Of a stretch of DNA of 64,000 nt, positions 32,613 to 43,250 are shown in pieces. Position 1 is the stretch's first letter, and every line of letters begins with the position of its first letter. The translations under genes and the position numbers were made by a program. The notes below the pieces were generated by a model that was not told the DNA's origin, ran no database searches, and was given only the letters and a program-made list of their open reading frames with translations. Source of the DNA: Rotaria socialis (taxonomy: Eukaryota; Rotifera; Eurotatoria; Philodinida; Philodinidae); assembly GCA_905331475.1 (NCBI GenBank), contig CAJNYU010000400.1, positions 1-64,000 of the forward strand, read 5' to 3'.

Positions 32613-34019
32613 ATGAATTTGTCTCATATTCAGCTGCTGCTCATACTTGGAATTGTTTCTATGATTACTAGCAATGACAATGATTCCAGTATTATTGCAC
32701 GCATCTATTCAAATTTAGTCGAGGTAATTATACCACTTCAACAAGAGCTACCTCTTGAATTTTCAGCGAATGAATGGTCTTTTATGCGAACCGATTCGAT
32801 TACGCTCTTGAATGCTAATATAACATCACAAACCGTTGTCGAGAAGAAAAAATTATTAAACAATATTTCCATTTATGTTCGCTGGCCTCCATCGCATGGC
32901 ATTGATCTGAAAGAAGCAAAACTTGTCGATGAAGAGAGAAGATTAGTTAAAATACGTCCTGAAAATAAAACCGAGTTTATTTATTACATACTACCAGAAA
33001 ATGAGCCTATCATGTATGTCAACGAATATCCATCGGGATCACGATTCTATGTTGACTTCACTTACAAGAATATGCAAGCTGATCAACCGGTGTACGTGAG
33101 TTATCTTTCTACAAATCTAAAGTGGAAAGTAAACTATCAGTTGATGCTCGAGAATGAGGATGCAAATTTGTCACTGCTCATCGCCATGGCCGATATTCGG
33201 AATGATGCTCCATCAGCAATGTCTCTAGAGCAAGTGGAGCTGTTTGCTGGTGACATCAATATAAAAGTGCCTAGCTCATCGTTAATGTCGCACCACCGCT
33301 TCATGGCAATGGAGAGCGTCATGGCCACGTCGAATTATAATATGTTTGACTCAGAAAACGAAAACTTCGTTTTCGAGTATGCAGAACTTAATGGAGTCTA
33401 TGCATATAAGATCGATAAACCATTTTATATTGGTGGTATGACCAATTATATCCTATCTATGTTTCATGATAGAGTTAATATTGAACAGTACGTAAAAATT
33501 TCAATATCGTCTTATGGTGTTTCCGCATTGGAAGGTAAAGGAAAACGCTCCTATCGGCTTAAATCATCTAATCGGTTTTTACCGCAAGGGACATGCATTG
33601 TACGCCATTCGAAACGTATTATAGGCGAAACACAATTATCAAACATTGCCGTAAATCAGTGGTATGAATTTATGTTAGGAGACGATCCAGATATTGCCTA
33701 TCAACAATATTCTACTCTACTCTCTACTACACTTGATAAAGATAAAGTTGAATCCATGAAATCGCAGCGTCGATCAGTCTATGCGATTGAGATTCGTTTA
33801 AGCAATTTTAAAAAGAGCTCTGTTGATGTTAAATATTCATATAACGTTAATGGTTACACACTGATACGTTTGTTACCTTCTCAATCATCTTCGTTGAATG
33901 TAAATGAATCGCAATCATTATTCCAACAGAAAGACTCAGACATTAAAGCAAACATAAAGATCGCTGCTAACGAACTTCAAACATTTTCGTATGAAATCGA
34001 AGTAGTCAGAAATGAGTAA
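32613..34019 (+). CDS. secreted DUF4139-like protein, 468 aa, intronless
   Basis: The ATG at 32613 begins a signal peptide (LSHIQLLLILGIVSMITS). A stretch around residues 160-200 (YLSTNLKWKVNYQLML ... LLIAMADIRNDA ... LEQVELFAGDI) matches the core of DUF4139 proteins, where an aromatic-rich strand is followed by an I-x-N turn and a strand ending in Gly. Near residue 325, FLPQGTCIVRHSKRIIGET matches the LPxGxxxV...G...IGE element of the same family. DUF4139 proteins have no settled biochemical role. The usual N-terminal DUF4140 and coiled coil were not recognised, so this is a shorter, secreted version. Single exon, no breaks. Confidence 0.7.
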   Translation: MNLSHIQLLLILGIVSMITSNDNDSSIIARIYSNLVEVIIPLQQELPLEFSANEWSFMRTDSITLLNANITSQTVVEKKKLLNNISIYVRWPPSHGIDLKEAKLVDEERRLVKIRPENKTEFIYYILPENEPIMYVNEYPSGSRFYVDFTYKNMQADQPVYVSYLSTNLKWKVNYQLMLENEDANLSLLIAMADIRNDAPSAMSLEQVELFAGDINIKVPSSSLMSHHRFMAMESVMATSNYNMFDSENENFVFEYAELNGVYAYKIDKPFYIGGMTNYILSMFHDRVNIEQYVKISISSYGVSALEGKGKRSYRLKSSNRFLPQGTCIVRHSKRIIGETQLSNIAVNQWYEFMLGDDPDIAYQQYSTLLSTTLDKDKVESMKSQRRSVYAIEIRLSNFKKSSVDVKYSYNVNGYTLIRLLPSQSSSLNVNESQSLFQQKDSDIKANIKIAANELQTFSYEIEVVRNE

Positions 34020-34199
34020 CAGTTATTTCTCTTTTAAACATCATAATTCATGATGAAAAACGACGTCTTTTTTTCAACGAGTTTTTTCTTTCTTTTTACA
34101 CAAACAAAAAAATAAACGAATCAAAAACATACTGAGTGAATTCACTATTAGAAAAACACCATATATGTTGACGTTCTCTTTTCATTACACCCTCTTCAA

Positions 34200-35270
34200 A
34201 TGGCTAGATCACCAATTTCAACATCACTGTGGAATAGCAAAGTTATTTGGTTCTGGCAGTCGAATTCCAATCGTTTCGATGAAAATGAAGACAACGAATG
34301 GAAATTTTATTCAGATTTTGAAAATAAATTCATCGAAAACTCTTACCAAAATCAAGAAAATGAAGTAGAACTAAATAATTATAAAATCGATTTCAAAAGA
34401 AATATACAATTCGATAAGCAGGATAGATATAAACAAAGACCAGTGAAACGTCAAATAATCGATATCAGTAATTATGTCCGACAAGAGAGATTTTGTTTTC
34501 CGGAAGAGCCACTGAAGTCATTTGCAAACCATGAAGAGGGAGCTAATTTATACACATCGTGGTTCATAACACACTATGAAATAGCAGATACAGGTTACAA
34601 AAATCTTTATCCAATTGCTGAGCTTGTTGCTCAAGGTAAAAACATTGTGAAATTACAATTCGTTGTAAACTGAGTGTCAAATTTGTTTTTATCAGGCATT
34701 TTAATAGAAGGCAAACTCCTAAATGAAGAGTTTGATGCACAGCAAATGGCCGACGAATTAAAATGTTGCAAAGGTGATGAGGAAATAAAAAGGTGCGCTG
34801 TTCGTCTTTATTCAGCCGAATCATTTCTGTATAAGTTGCTAAATCAAACATTAAGAAATGAAGATATGAGTAAAATTGAAACCTTAGGTCCACTCTGTCA
34901 TTTGTTGAACGCAAATATGTATTGTGATGTATCTGATAAAGAACAAATTGTTTATCGTGGTGCAAATCTTACTGACGGCATACTTGAAGAATATAAAAAT
35001 GCTATCGACACAGCAATCCAATGGTTGTCATTCACGTCTACATCAAAAGTCCGTCAAGTATCAGAAAACTGTGGCAATACATTATTCATTATTCGACTTC
35101 ATGAAAAAAGTTTACAAAGTCAATTTGATCTATCCTCTGTTTCATACTACCCTGAAGAACAGGAAGTATTGCTACCAATTTCTTATAATTTTCATGTCGA
35201 TAAAATTGAACACGATTCAACAAGTGGGAAATACTTGATTTATATGACAGGAAACCGAGAAACATACTAA
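34200..35270 (+). CDS. WWE-domain mono-ADP-ribosyltransferase (R-S-E class), 336 aa, two exons
   Basis: Exons 34200-34635 and 34696-35270 join at phase 1 (1011 nt). Residues about 10-86 form a WWE domain: spaced tryptophans (W11, W17, W19, W34), FENKFIENSYQ, YKIDFKRNIQ and a final RPVKRQ. In PARP and E3 proteins WWE binds iso-ADP-ribose. The C-terminal domain carries all three elements of arginine-specific ADP-ribosyltransferases: R233 in VYRGANL, the STS motif at 260-262 (WLSFTSTSK) and ExE at 300-302 (EEQEVLLP). It would move ADP-ribose from NAD to arginine side chains, probably inside the cell since no signal peptide is seen. Such WWE-ART fusions occur in rotifers and other invertebrates. 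The gene appears intact. Confidence 0.85.
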
Positions 35271-35377
35271 CATTGGCATATATCTTTAATAGGTATTCTG
35301 ATTGGAGAAGAAAAATAGCATTTAAGCAGATCATTTTTTCTTTTGTCATCTAATAAAGATTCATTCTCTATCTGATT

Positions 35378-35428
35378 GAGAGTGTGGGTGTGGGTGTGAA
35401 TATTTCATTGATACACACCCACACCCTC
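35378..35428. repeat. telomere-like inverted mini-element (copy 9)
   Basis: TTGAGAGTGTGGGTGTGGGT and ACACACCCACACCCTCAA, almost perfectly inverted around an AT-rich core of about 15 bp: the cleanest hairpin of the set. Confidence 0.75.
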
Positions 35429-35445
35429 AACAATTCTTAATACTC

Positions 35446-36321
35446 ATGAAGAATAATTTAACGTTGAAAACACCAACAATACCAATGTACAATTCAATGA
35501 AAGGCTGTAGTGTATCATTACGATGTACATTTATTGATCATATTGTTTATCTTTATGTTATGTCTCCATTATGTCTTATTGATCTTATATTAAATGTAAT
35601 TATTTTAATGATCGTATCTGATCATTCATTTAAAAATTGACATCGTATTACACTTGTTGTTTGCATAATCTGTATATTTGTTAATTACAAATTATACTCC
35701 ACCACATACCTGAAATGACAAATATTTTCGTATGTGGTATTTAGTTAACTTTTATATCCCATGAGCAAATATAATTGCAGCATGTAATGTTTTATTAACG
35801 ATAAGGATGACTATTGAAAGACTTGTTAGTATACGTTGGCCTATGGAAAAACAACGTCTAGTTAGTTCCAATCGTATGTTAATAATATTAGTAATATGCT
35901 TTTTATTTCCAGCGCTTGTTTATAAAGTTAGTGAATGTAGTAATCTTACAGTAACATCGATAGCTGAAACAAAAGCGTATAAATATTTTGATTTCTGTAA
36001 AGAAATTATATTTCATTTTATTCGTATATGTATTCTTGTATGTGTAAATTTTCCTTTATTATCAACTTTACATACTGCTAGTAAAAAATTAAAAACACAA
36101 AGAAGATCTTCTGAATCAATAATATTAGCATCGCCGACAGTTCGTTTTCAATCAATAAAATTGATTTTGATGTAACACCAATAAAGAAATGTTTATCTGA
36201 ATTGCAATCATCATTTTCATGTGAATCAACATTAACACCAAATGTTAAGAGTAGAACATCGAATTATGAAATAACATTAATCAATAACGGTCATTCGAGG
36301 AGCATTTCGTACAGAAATTAA
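35446..36321 (+). pseudogene. rhodopsin-like (class A) GPCR pseudogene
   Basis: Frame pieces in order: a membrane segment (IVYLYVMSPLCLIDLILNVI, 35446-35640), a stop-ridden gap, then from 35807 TIERLVSIRWPM, which matches the end of helix 3/intracellular loop 2 (DRY region read as ER). After that come helix 4 (MLIILVICFLFPALVY), a glycine-less extracellular part and helix 5 (IFHFIRICILVCVNFPL). A frameshift near 36165 moves the rest into another frame (IDFDVTPIKKCLSELQ ... NGHSRSISYRN), which lacks helices 6-7. Stops, frameshift and missing helices indicate a dead gene. Ligand class unknown. Confidence 0.6.
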
Positions 36322-37195
36322 ACATATTTGTTTTTGTTTTACAAGAAATTAATACAATTTAATTGTTCTTCTTTCTTTATTTTTCGTATACTTGTATTAT
36401 CTCTTGTTAGTGAATAAACCAACGGAAAGCAATCTTAGTATAACTGTAATACAAATATAAAACGAAGGCTAAAAGTAAAGAAATATATTCTCCATCAACG
36501 ATGCATTCGAACTGATATTTATGCCTTATATGCTATGTAATTATGCCCAAAAAAATCACATGTTATCGTTGTTTTTTGGAAAATCGATCTATGTTTCTGG
36601 TCTATAATTTATGGGACTTAACGAGAAATTTAATGAGTGTTAGCTTTTCTATTTACACTGATATTTGCTGAATGAATAAAATTTAATCAATTCACTTTGA
36701 TTAAATACTTAAGATTGAAAATTTTCCATTCAATAATTAACAATGCTCGAATAAAATTAGAATGATAGATACTACTTCGAATGCATTTTTAATAGAAAGA
36801 AAATATTCCTAGAAATATATGTTCTCTTATATTTGGTCTACTCTACGTTCTCACGGATGTGTTCAGACTATCACATCCTTTATGAAAATTAAATGCAATG
36901 CAGTAAAACTTTTTGAGAAAACATCGACACGAATATTCTTTTTTTCTCATCAGACAAAACGCCTGTACGAATATGAATGAATATATAAAAGTGTATTAAT
37001 TTGAATAATAAAACTGTTTTAGACTGTGGATGGGTGTTGATATTATTTTCTCTGGCACTCAAACTCTATTTCATCGTAAAAATCACTAATACGAAGAGAA
37101 GACAAAAAGCAAGTCACAAAATTTTTTGTTGAACAAACGTGTGCACGATCGAATTCAATCAATAAATTTGTTAATAATTCCAAAAATCATCAAAA
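36322..37195. other. intergenic interval
   Basis: AT-rich, no supported feature. Confidence 0.3.
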
Positions 37196-37722
37196 CTAAA
37201 ACAAAATATTCAGTGTATTTGAAAGAAATTGTTTTTTCTTCATACTCATGATTATTCCAATAATGATCATGACAACGCTAATGACAATGATCCATGTCTA
37301 AATTTAAAAAAAGGAAATTGATCAAACGATGGAAAATTCATTCAAATTCGAATTTACTTTAGCATTTTTCCAGCAATATTTTTGATGCACTTTTCGGCTC
37401 ATTTGGACCATGCGCTTGGCTTCTTCCTCCATTATACCTGTTCAGAGTTGTTTGTATTCAATCGTCTGATGAAATATTTTGAAATGAACTTACTCGATCT
37501 CCTTTCTAAATCGTCAAGATTGTCTCCACGAATTAATCCTAACTGAATATTCTTATGCATAATATCGATTGTCTAAAATTAATCTATTTTAAAAAATCGA
37601 TCAGAAAATGGCAAAGCGTGATACTAACAATTGCAACTTGTTGCTGTAAATGTTTAACGTCGCTATCATTTCCAATAGTGTGGCTTCTTGGACGTATTTC
37701 TCGCGTTGGTAACTTCAATGTC
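37196..37722 (-). CDS. VAMP/synaptobrevin-like v-SNARE, 5' end unresolved
   Basis: Minus-strand exons 37722-37629, 37572-37494, 37437-37358 and 37297-37196 join in frame and end in TAG at 37196. They encode DVKHLQQQVAI, TIDIMHKNIQLGLIRGDNL, DDLERRSSIMEEEAKRM and VQMSRKVHQKYCWKNAK. This fits the v-SNARE heptad pattern, with the central Arg in LIRGDNLDDL, and the juxtamembrane WKN seen in synaptobrevins (KYWWKN). The last exon supplies a hydrophobic anchor (WIIVISVVMIIIGIIM) and a longer than usual lumenal tail. v-SNAREs drive vesicle fusion. The first exon was not found; the acceptor at 37723 (gccaatag) and phase imply one upstream. Confidence 0.75.
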
Positions 37723-39235
37723 CTATTGGCAGGCAAAAGAAAACATGCTCGAAGCTTTATTGTTTTCAAAACAAAAATGCATATCTTACATGTTAAAGTG
37801 ATTTATCTACTCAAAATAATCTCGTTGTGCCAAACAAAATGAAGCACACACAATACCTGGTATTGCATTTTTTTTCTTTCAATAATGAGTCATTATGAGT
37901 CACTACCACTTGCATAAAACACTGTTTGCTATCAGAGCAATTGGCAAGTGCCACGCCGAGATTCTCAAATCAAAACGAGATAAAAAAAAAGGCATTTAAT
38001 AACTTTTTAGATATGATTAAAGAACTCATCTTATGATTCTGATGAGAAGCACTAAAAGTACTATAAAAGTTATTTTGAATTTTAATTGTAAGAATTGCAT
38101 TAGATTCACTTGCTCAAGATCTACAGTCTTACACAAAACCGAAAATTTTATTTAAATAAAATTCCATACGACGTTTGTATCAATTTTAGTGCTTCTTGGT
38201 AAGTTGACTGACTACTCATCAGAATCATACGATGAGCTTTTTAACCATCTCTAGAAAGCTGTCAAATGTTGATCTCTATTAAATGCTGAAAATAGCTGAC
38301 CGATAGCTATTCCCATTACACAGTTATTCAAATAATTAAGTGACATTTTTGAATCATAGCGAAATATTCCAAACATAGATGCTCATTTCGTGAATTATGC
38401 AATTGATTCACGCCGATATTCATTTTCAGAGATATTTCCCCTTTTGCTTTCAAGTACAAAACGAAAACAGAATCAGAAAGTTGAGAGTCGTAAAAACACA
38501 TGACTTTTTATCTTTCAGCTAATCCTGATACACTTGTGCTCTTATAGATCTTAAAGAATAAATCCGATCACATCAACTAAGCAAAACTTATGTTATCAAA
38601 TAATTCTCACGATTTGAGTATTTCAATCAATATTTTTTTATATCTGTTAGTAGTTCTATCCCGATCAGCGTTCGATGATGTATATTTTGAGTTCAATCAC
38701 GGAATCAAGAATATTATCATTGATCATGACGGAGCATATATTATTTAGTTGACAAACTATATTATTCGATATTTTCCTGTTGAATTCTATTCGTTTGTAT
38801 ATTTTTGAAATGGAAGAAAAAGAACATCATAACAGTTTTCCTGTCATAAAGACATGTATTCAATTGATCGGATTCTGTCACTGAAATTTTGTAGAACTTT
38901 TGTTAACTAGAAATAGAAGATGGCATATTTTCTTCTTAAATAATGCTTATTGCAAAAGATGATATGTGACTGAGAAGTCACGAAGAAATTTTTAAAAATT
39001 GCAAAGCCGTCAAAGTAACACTCGTAATAAGGCCTTTCAACAATATAACTACTTTTGCGGCGGTGCAACCGAGAGACTGTTCTTTGTATCTGAGTATGAC
39101 TATGAAGATTCTTCTCCTTTCACGGCGCCCACGTTTGGTTTTTAAAGAAAATTGTGTGTAAGTTTAAAGGCGAAGTCTTGACCCACCATTCTCCATCCCC
39201 TTATAGACAATCCCCGTTACAGGCAAACCAATGCC
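37723..39235. other. intergenic interval including an imperfect inverted repeat
   Basis: About 38002-38058 (AACTCATCTTATGATTCTGA) and 38187-38262 (TCATCAGAATCATACGATGA) are inverted, with a 16-bp extra segment in the right arm, making a 260-bp hairpin element without clear ends. The 5' exon of the v-SNARE gene may be hidden here. 39130-39228 resembles the dispersed repeat at 30134. Confidence 0.4.
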
Positions 39236-39343
39236 GCACAAATCGACAGAGAAACGCCGGTTAACCGCGGTTATGTAAGCCATTTTAACGACTTTACAGT
39301 GTAAAAATCGATGGTTAACCGGCGTTTCTCGATCGGTTTGTGC
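39236..39343. mobile_element. 108-bp MITE with GCCGGTTAACC ends
   Basis: GCACAAATCGACAGAGAAAC...GCCGGTTAACC on the left and GGTTAACCGGCGTTTCTCGA...TTTGTGC on the right are inverted with few mismatches; AACCGCGGTT lies inside. The target duplication is unclear. Confidence 0.65.
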
Positions 39344-40534
39344 AACACGGGAAACTTGTTTCAGAAACGACTCACCCTAAAAGATGTAACCATATTGATT
39401 TTATTATAAATCTTGAATCATAAAATCTTACAGCTAAATATATATATAGATCTTTTTTGTTTTGAACTACGTTCAGTATCAAATGCACTGAATCTCGGAT
39501 AAGATGAAGTGCACGTGCATTTTTCAGTGCCTTTATGGATGATTAATCGAAAATAATAATATGCAAATAAATTAATAGAAGTAATAGTTTGCTCTACTTC
39601 ATTCATTTTGAGCTCACGAAAATTTTTTTCGACGAAGTAAAAAACGAGTCAGAATATACAATAATTACGTCACCGTTTAACATTTGACATATTTTGCTGC
39701 ATAAAAGAATCAAATGATGGTGGTAATTGTAAAAGAATAGTATCGATAATATTCTTCATAGTTGTATTACCCTACAATAATATTTCAAATGAAGCTTGAC
39801 ATTGCTGTAAGAAATAGTAAATATCAAATTTTAAGAATTCTAAAACAAAACAAAACGAAAATTTATTTCTCACCTATTTAATATCGAACGAGTAATTCGA
39901 TTTATCACCGATAGATATCCGTTATTGTATACAAGGATAAATAATAATCAATTATCACAATAACTAATCAAATTAATAAGCTAAAAATAAACATTGCTTT
40001 AAAAAACTGTTCATGTGAAGAAGAAAACTTCTTTCTTGCATTGAACTATTTAGAAACCACTCATTTTATCTTCATGGGTAGATTTCATAAAATTGAATAA
40101 AATCATTCACTAGAACAACTAAAAACTAAAAGGATACAATGTAAGATGTCTCGATATAAAAATATCATAGCTAGTAATGCACACTTGATCTATTGTATTT
40201 CAAGCGAATTGTTTTATTTGAGAAGCTAACCTAAATTTATTTATATTGACGGTTTATTAATGAGAAATTCATCATTCAAACCTTCACTGTATCTTTCGAT
40301 ATATAGTTATGAATTACTTTGATCAACATTTGATTACCAATATTAAAATTTTTTATCATATTATCTAAAGAACATGTTACCTAGAAATATTTAATCTTTG
40401 TAAAAATCAAATGTAGGAATTGATTTCCTCACAAATAAACCTTTTTTTAAATATAATCGCTTAAATTGATAACAGGTGCATTATGATCAAAAAAATAGTT
40501 CACTTCTTTTGAATTATTTACAGTCAGCATTGCA
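39344..40534. other. intergenic AT-rich interval
   Basis: No supported gene or element. Confidence 0.3.
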
Positions 40535-40542
40535 ACTAGAAG

Positions 40543-40684
40543 TAGCAATGTGCAGTGTCGGTATACTGATCACCGACGGTGCTCCACTGAGAACACCGTC
40601 GGTGCAAGTCAGTGCTCCACTGGACAATTTCGGTGTAGTCGGTGGTCAGTTTTTCAGTATTTACACCGACACTGCACATCCCTA
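40543..40684. mobile_element. 142-bp hAT-like MITE with CACCGACGGTG words
   Basis: It starts TAGCAATGTGCAGTGTCGGT and ends ACCGACACTGCACATCCCTA, with two mismatches between ends. A perfect 8-bp target duplication ACTAGAAG flanks it (40535-40542, 40685-40692). The interior is CACCGACGGTGC-type palindromes. Confidence 0.88.
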
Positions 40685-40804
40685 ACTAGAAGCTGTAGCT
40701 GTAGCTGTTAATGAATAGAAAATGAATACCAACATTCGCATTTCGCCTTCTAGAATTTCGCATCGGTGATCAAATCTTTATTTAAGCATTCCATGTCTTC
40801 TAGT

Positions 40805-42852
40805 TAGAGATGTCCATCACGGCTGGTACTGGGCCGCTACCGCACCTCAATGAGTTTAGAAAAATCTGATTTTACCCACTGCCGCTCCGCGATGCTCCGA
40901 AAAGTAAACATTGCCGCGACGCGCCGCGATGGCAACAAAAACTAAGTTGTCGCTGTCGTGCTGGTACCGCGACGTTATAAATAGTACGATCTACAGCAAG
41001 TTCTCTGTTTTCTAATAAAAAATCGATTATATAGCATACAATTCGTACGAATCATTACGTCAAATATCAGTATATAATGAAATGGACAACAATCTTGCAT
41101 TTATTAGAGCTTCAATTGAGTAACGAACATACTGTGAGTAAGCGAGAACACCTGTAAACTTTAAATATTAAATTAAGCAGAAAGCATTGTATGAATAAAA
41201 TAGAGTACTCTTATTTCGTTTGAATAGCTGATATTTTAGCATTGGCAAAGCGAGAGACTAGTAACTTATAGAAAGCAACTGGCCCTATGGAAACATTATT
41301 TGATATGCGTGCAAAGTACTTGAGAATCTTGACTAAGAAACTCATGCGCTGTAAATAAATCTTGAGGTTTGGTCAGGTGGACGGTATGGAGAAAAGGTTC
41401 GCTTGATGTGACTATATAGTAGTAAATCAGTGAAACAATATAGATTACAATATTTTAAATAAAATATCTGCCATTTAAAATTCTTGCATCTAATGATGAT
41501 TGAAACTTTTTCGTTTATATAGTAATGTATGTCCATTATAAATGAGGTATAATATTAATTCTTGAAAATCTAGTAGCATGGTCCTACATCAAGTCATCAT
41601 ATAATTACGTGATGCCAATGTTTATATATCAGTTATATGATTCAAGAGCAATGAAAATGAACTAATTGATAAAGGAAAAATTGGTTTGCTTTGGATTAAA
41701 TTGAAACAATCTACTTAAGTATTGGAGAATAATTCTATTCCGCAATGTTGAGCATTCCGGAACCAGTTCCGCTCACGGAACCAATTCCATCTAATTCCCG
41801 GAATTCAGTGCACCCACACTGACATTCAATCCCACACTTATGGCAACACCCACACTGATACCCACGCTTATGGCAACACCCACACTGACACCCACACTGA
41901 CATTCACCCTTATCGCAACACCCACATTTACACCCACACCATGCAATTCCGGTACGGANTGGCTGGCAAAGAGTTTCGTATAACATCTCTTAGAAGTATC
42001 GCTGCCAAAGGGTTTTGTACAGTATACTTTTCCCTGTACATTTATGCTGTCGATAGATGCTGACTAATCAGAGAGTCGTTCAGCCTCAATTCTTTCATCC
42101 GTCTACGTATTTAGAATTCACTTTATTATCCCCTTTCAATGTTGTATAACTGTATTTTTGAGCTCACATGCTTTCGTAGTGACTGTTTTCTGAAAAAGTA
42201 CAGAAGGGCTTCACTAGTATGGCAACACCCAGACTGACACCCACACTTATGGCAACACCCACACTGATACCCACACTTATGGCAACACCCACACTGACAC
42301 CCACACTGACATCCACACTTATCGCAACACCCACATTTACACCCACACCATGCAATTCCGGTACGGAATTCCGGGAATTAGGTCGAAACGGCATTGAACG
42401 GAATTACACGGAATTCCTAGGAATTCCGTCTGATTCCCAGCGATTCGGTATTGACCTAATTCCGGAATTCCGAACCGGAATCGGATCATCACGAAATGGG
42501 TAAGACAAGATAGAATCGTGATACAAGTTGTAATTCCGGAATTACTAGGAATTCCCAGTGAGTCCGCTTTCACCTAATTCCGGAATTGAACTGAATTCCA
42601 TGGAATTCCGGTAATCAGACGAACTAATTCCGGAATCGACAGTGTTCATATTTGACCTAATCCGGAATCGACGGAACTGATTCCGGAATGTTCAACATTG
42701 CGGAATAGGATGACTGCTCAAATATTGTAGGTCTTATAGAAAAAAAATGAAATTTCAACCACTGCCGCGCTGTGCCGCGATGATAAAAAAGAAAATTTGC
42801 CGCTGCCGCTGAGACGGTAGCGGCAGCGGTAGCACCGCCATGGACATCTCTG
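40805..42852. mobile_element. hAT-like element with GCCGCTACCGC words, host for nested insertions
   Basis: The left end TAGAGATGTCCAT and the right end ATGGACATCTCTG are inverted. A perfect 8-bp duplication CTTCTAGT is present on both sides (40797-40804, 42853-42860). GC-rich words (CCGCTACCGC, GCCGCGACGCGCCGCG, GCGGCAGCGGTAGC) occupy the outer 150 bp of each side. No transposase frame; much of the interior is a second element (41733-42708). Confidence 0.85.
41733..42708. mobile_element. CCGGAATTCC-word element nested in the 40805 element, with a CCCACA minisatellite
   Basis: The left end CTATTCCGCAATGTTGAGCA and the right end GTTCAACATTGCGGAATAGG are inverted. The interior has repeated CCGGAATTCCGG words and a minisatellite of CACACTTATGGCAACACC and CCCACACTGACACC units, duplicated on each side of an inserted 265-bp block (41960-42222). 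Short hypothetical frames in it (VGVAISVGVSVGV, CQCGCCHK) are repeat artefacts. Confidence 0.7.
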
Positions 42853-43250
42853 CTTCTAGTATGCATGATGTTGTAGATGTGTAGTGTGGTAATCAGTTTA
42901 TTTGTGCGTATATCTTTTTGTGTCCGCGCCCTCAAGATGTTGGAAGCATAGATAGTCTGTTTCACTAAGAAGAATCTTAAGGTCGTTACCATACTAGTGA
43001 AGCCCTTCTGTACTTTTTCAGAAAACAGTCACTACGAAAGCATGTGAGCTCAAAAATACAGTTATACAACATTGAAAGGGGATAATAAAGTGAATTCTAA
43101 ATACGTAGACGGATGAAAGAATTGAGGCTGAACGACTCTCTGATTAGTCAGCATCTATCGACAGCATAAATGTACAGGGAAAAGTATACTGTACAAAACC
43201 CTTTGGCAGCGATACTTCTAAGAGATGTTATACGAAACTCTTTGCCAGCC
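41960..43250. repeat. about 265-bp inverted repeat pair spanning a transposon boundary
   Basis: 41960-42222 (GGCTGGCAAAGAGTTTCG...CACTAGTATGG) recurs inverted at about 42982-43250 (CCATACTAGTG...CTTTGCCAGCC). One arm is inside the 40805-42852 element and the other outside. An ambiguous base at 41959 sits exactly at the start of the inner arm. This may be an assembly join between repeat copies rather than a real inversion. Confidence 0.6.

Noticed and set aside
37465-37490. CTGATGA followed by GAAA in the v-SNARE intron
   Set aside because: No stem II or stem I complementarity; chance occurrence.
41735-42573. Frames giving CQCGCCHK- or VGVAISVGV-type repeats
   Set aside because: Products of the CCCACA-type minisatellite inside a transposon, not genes.
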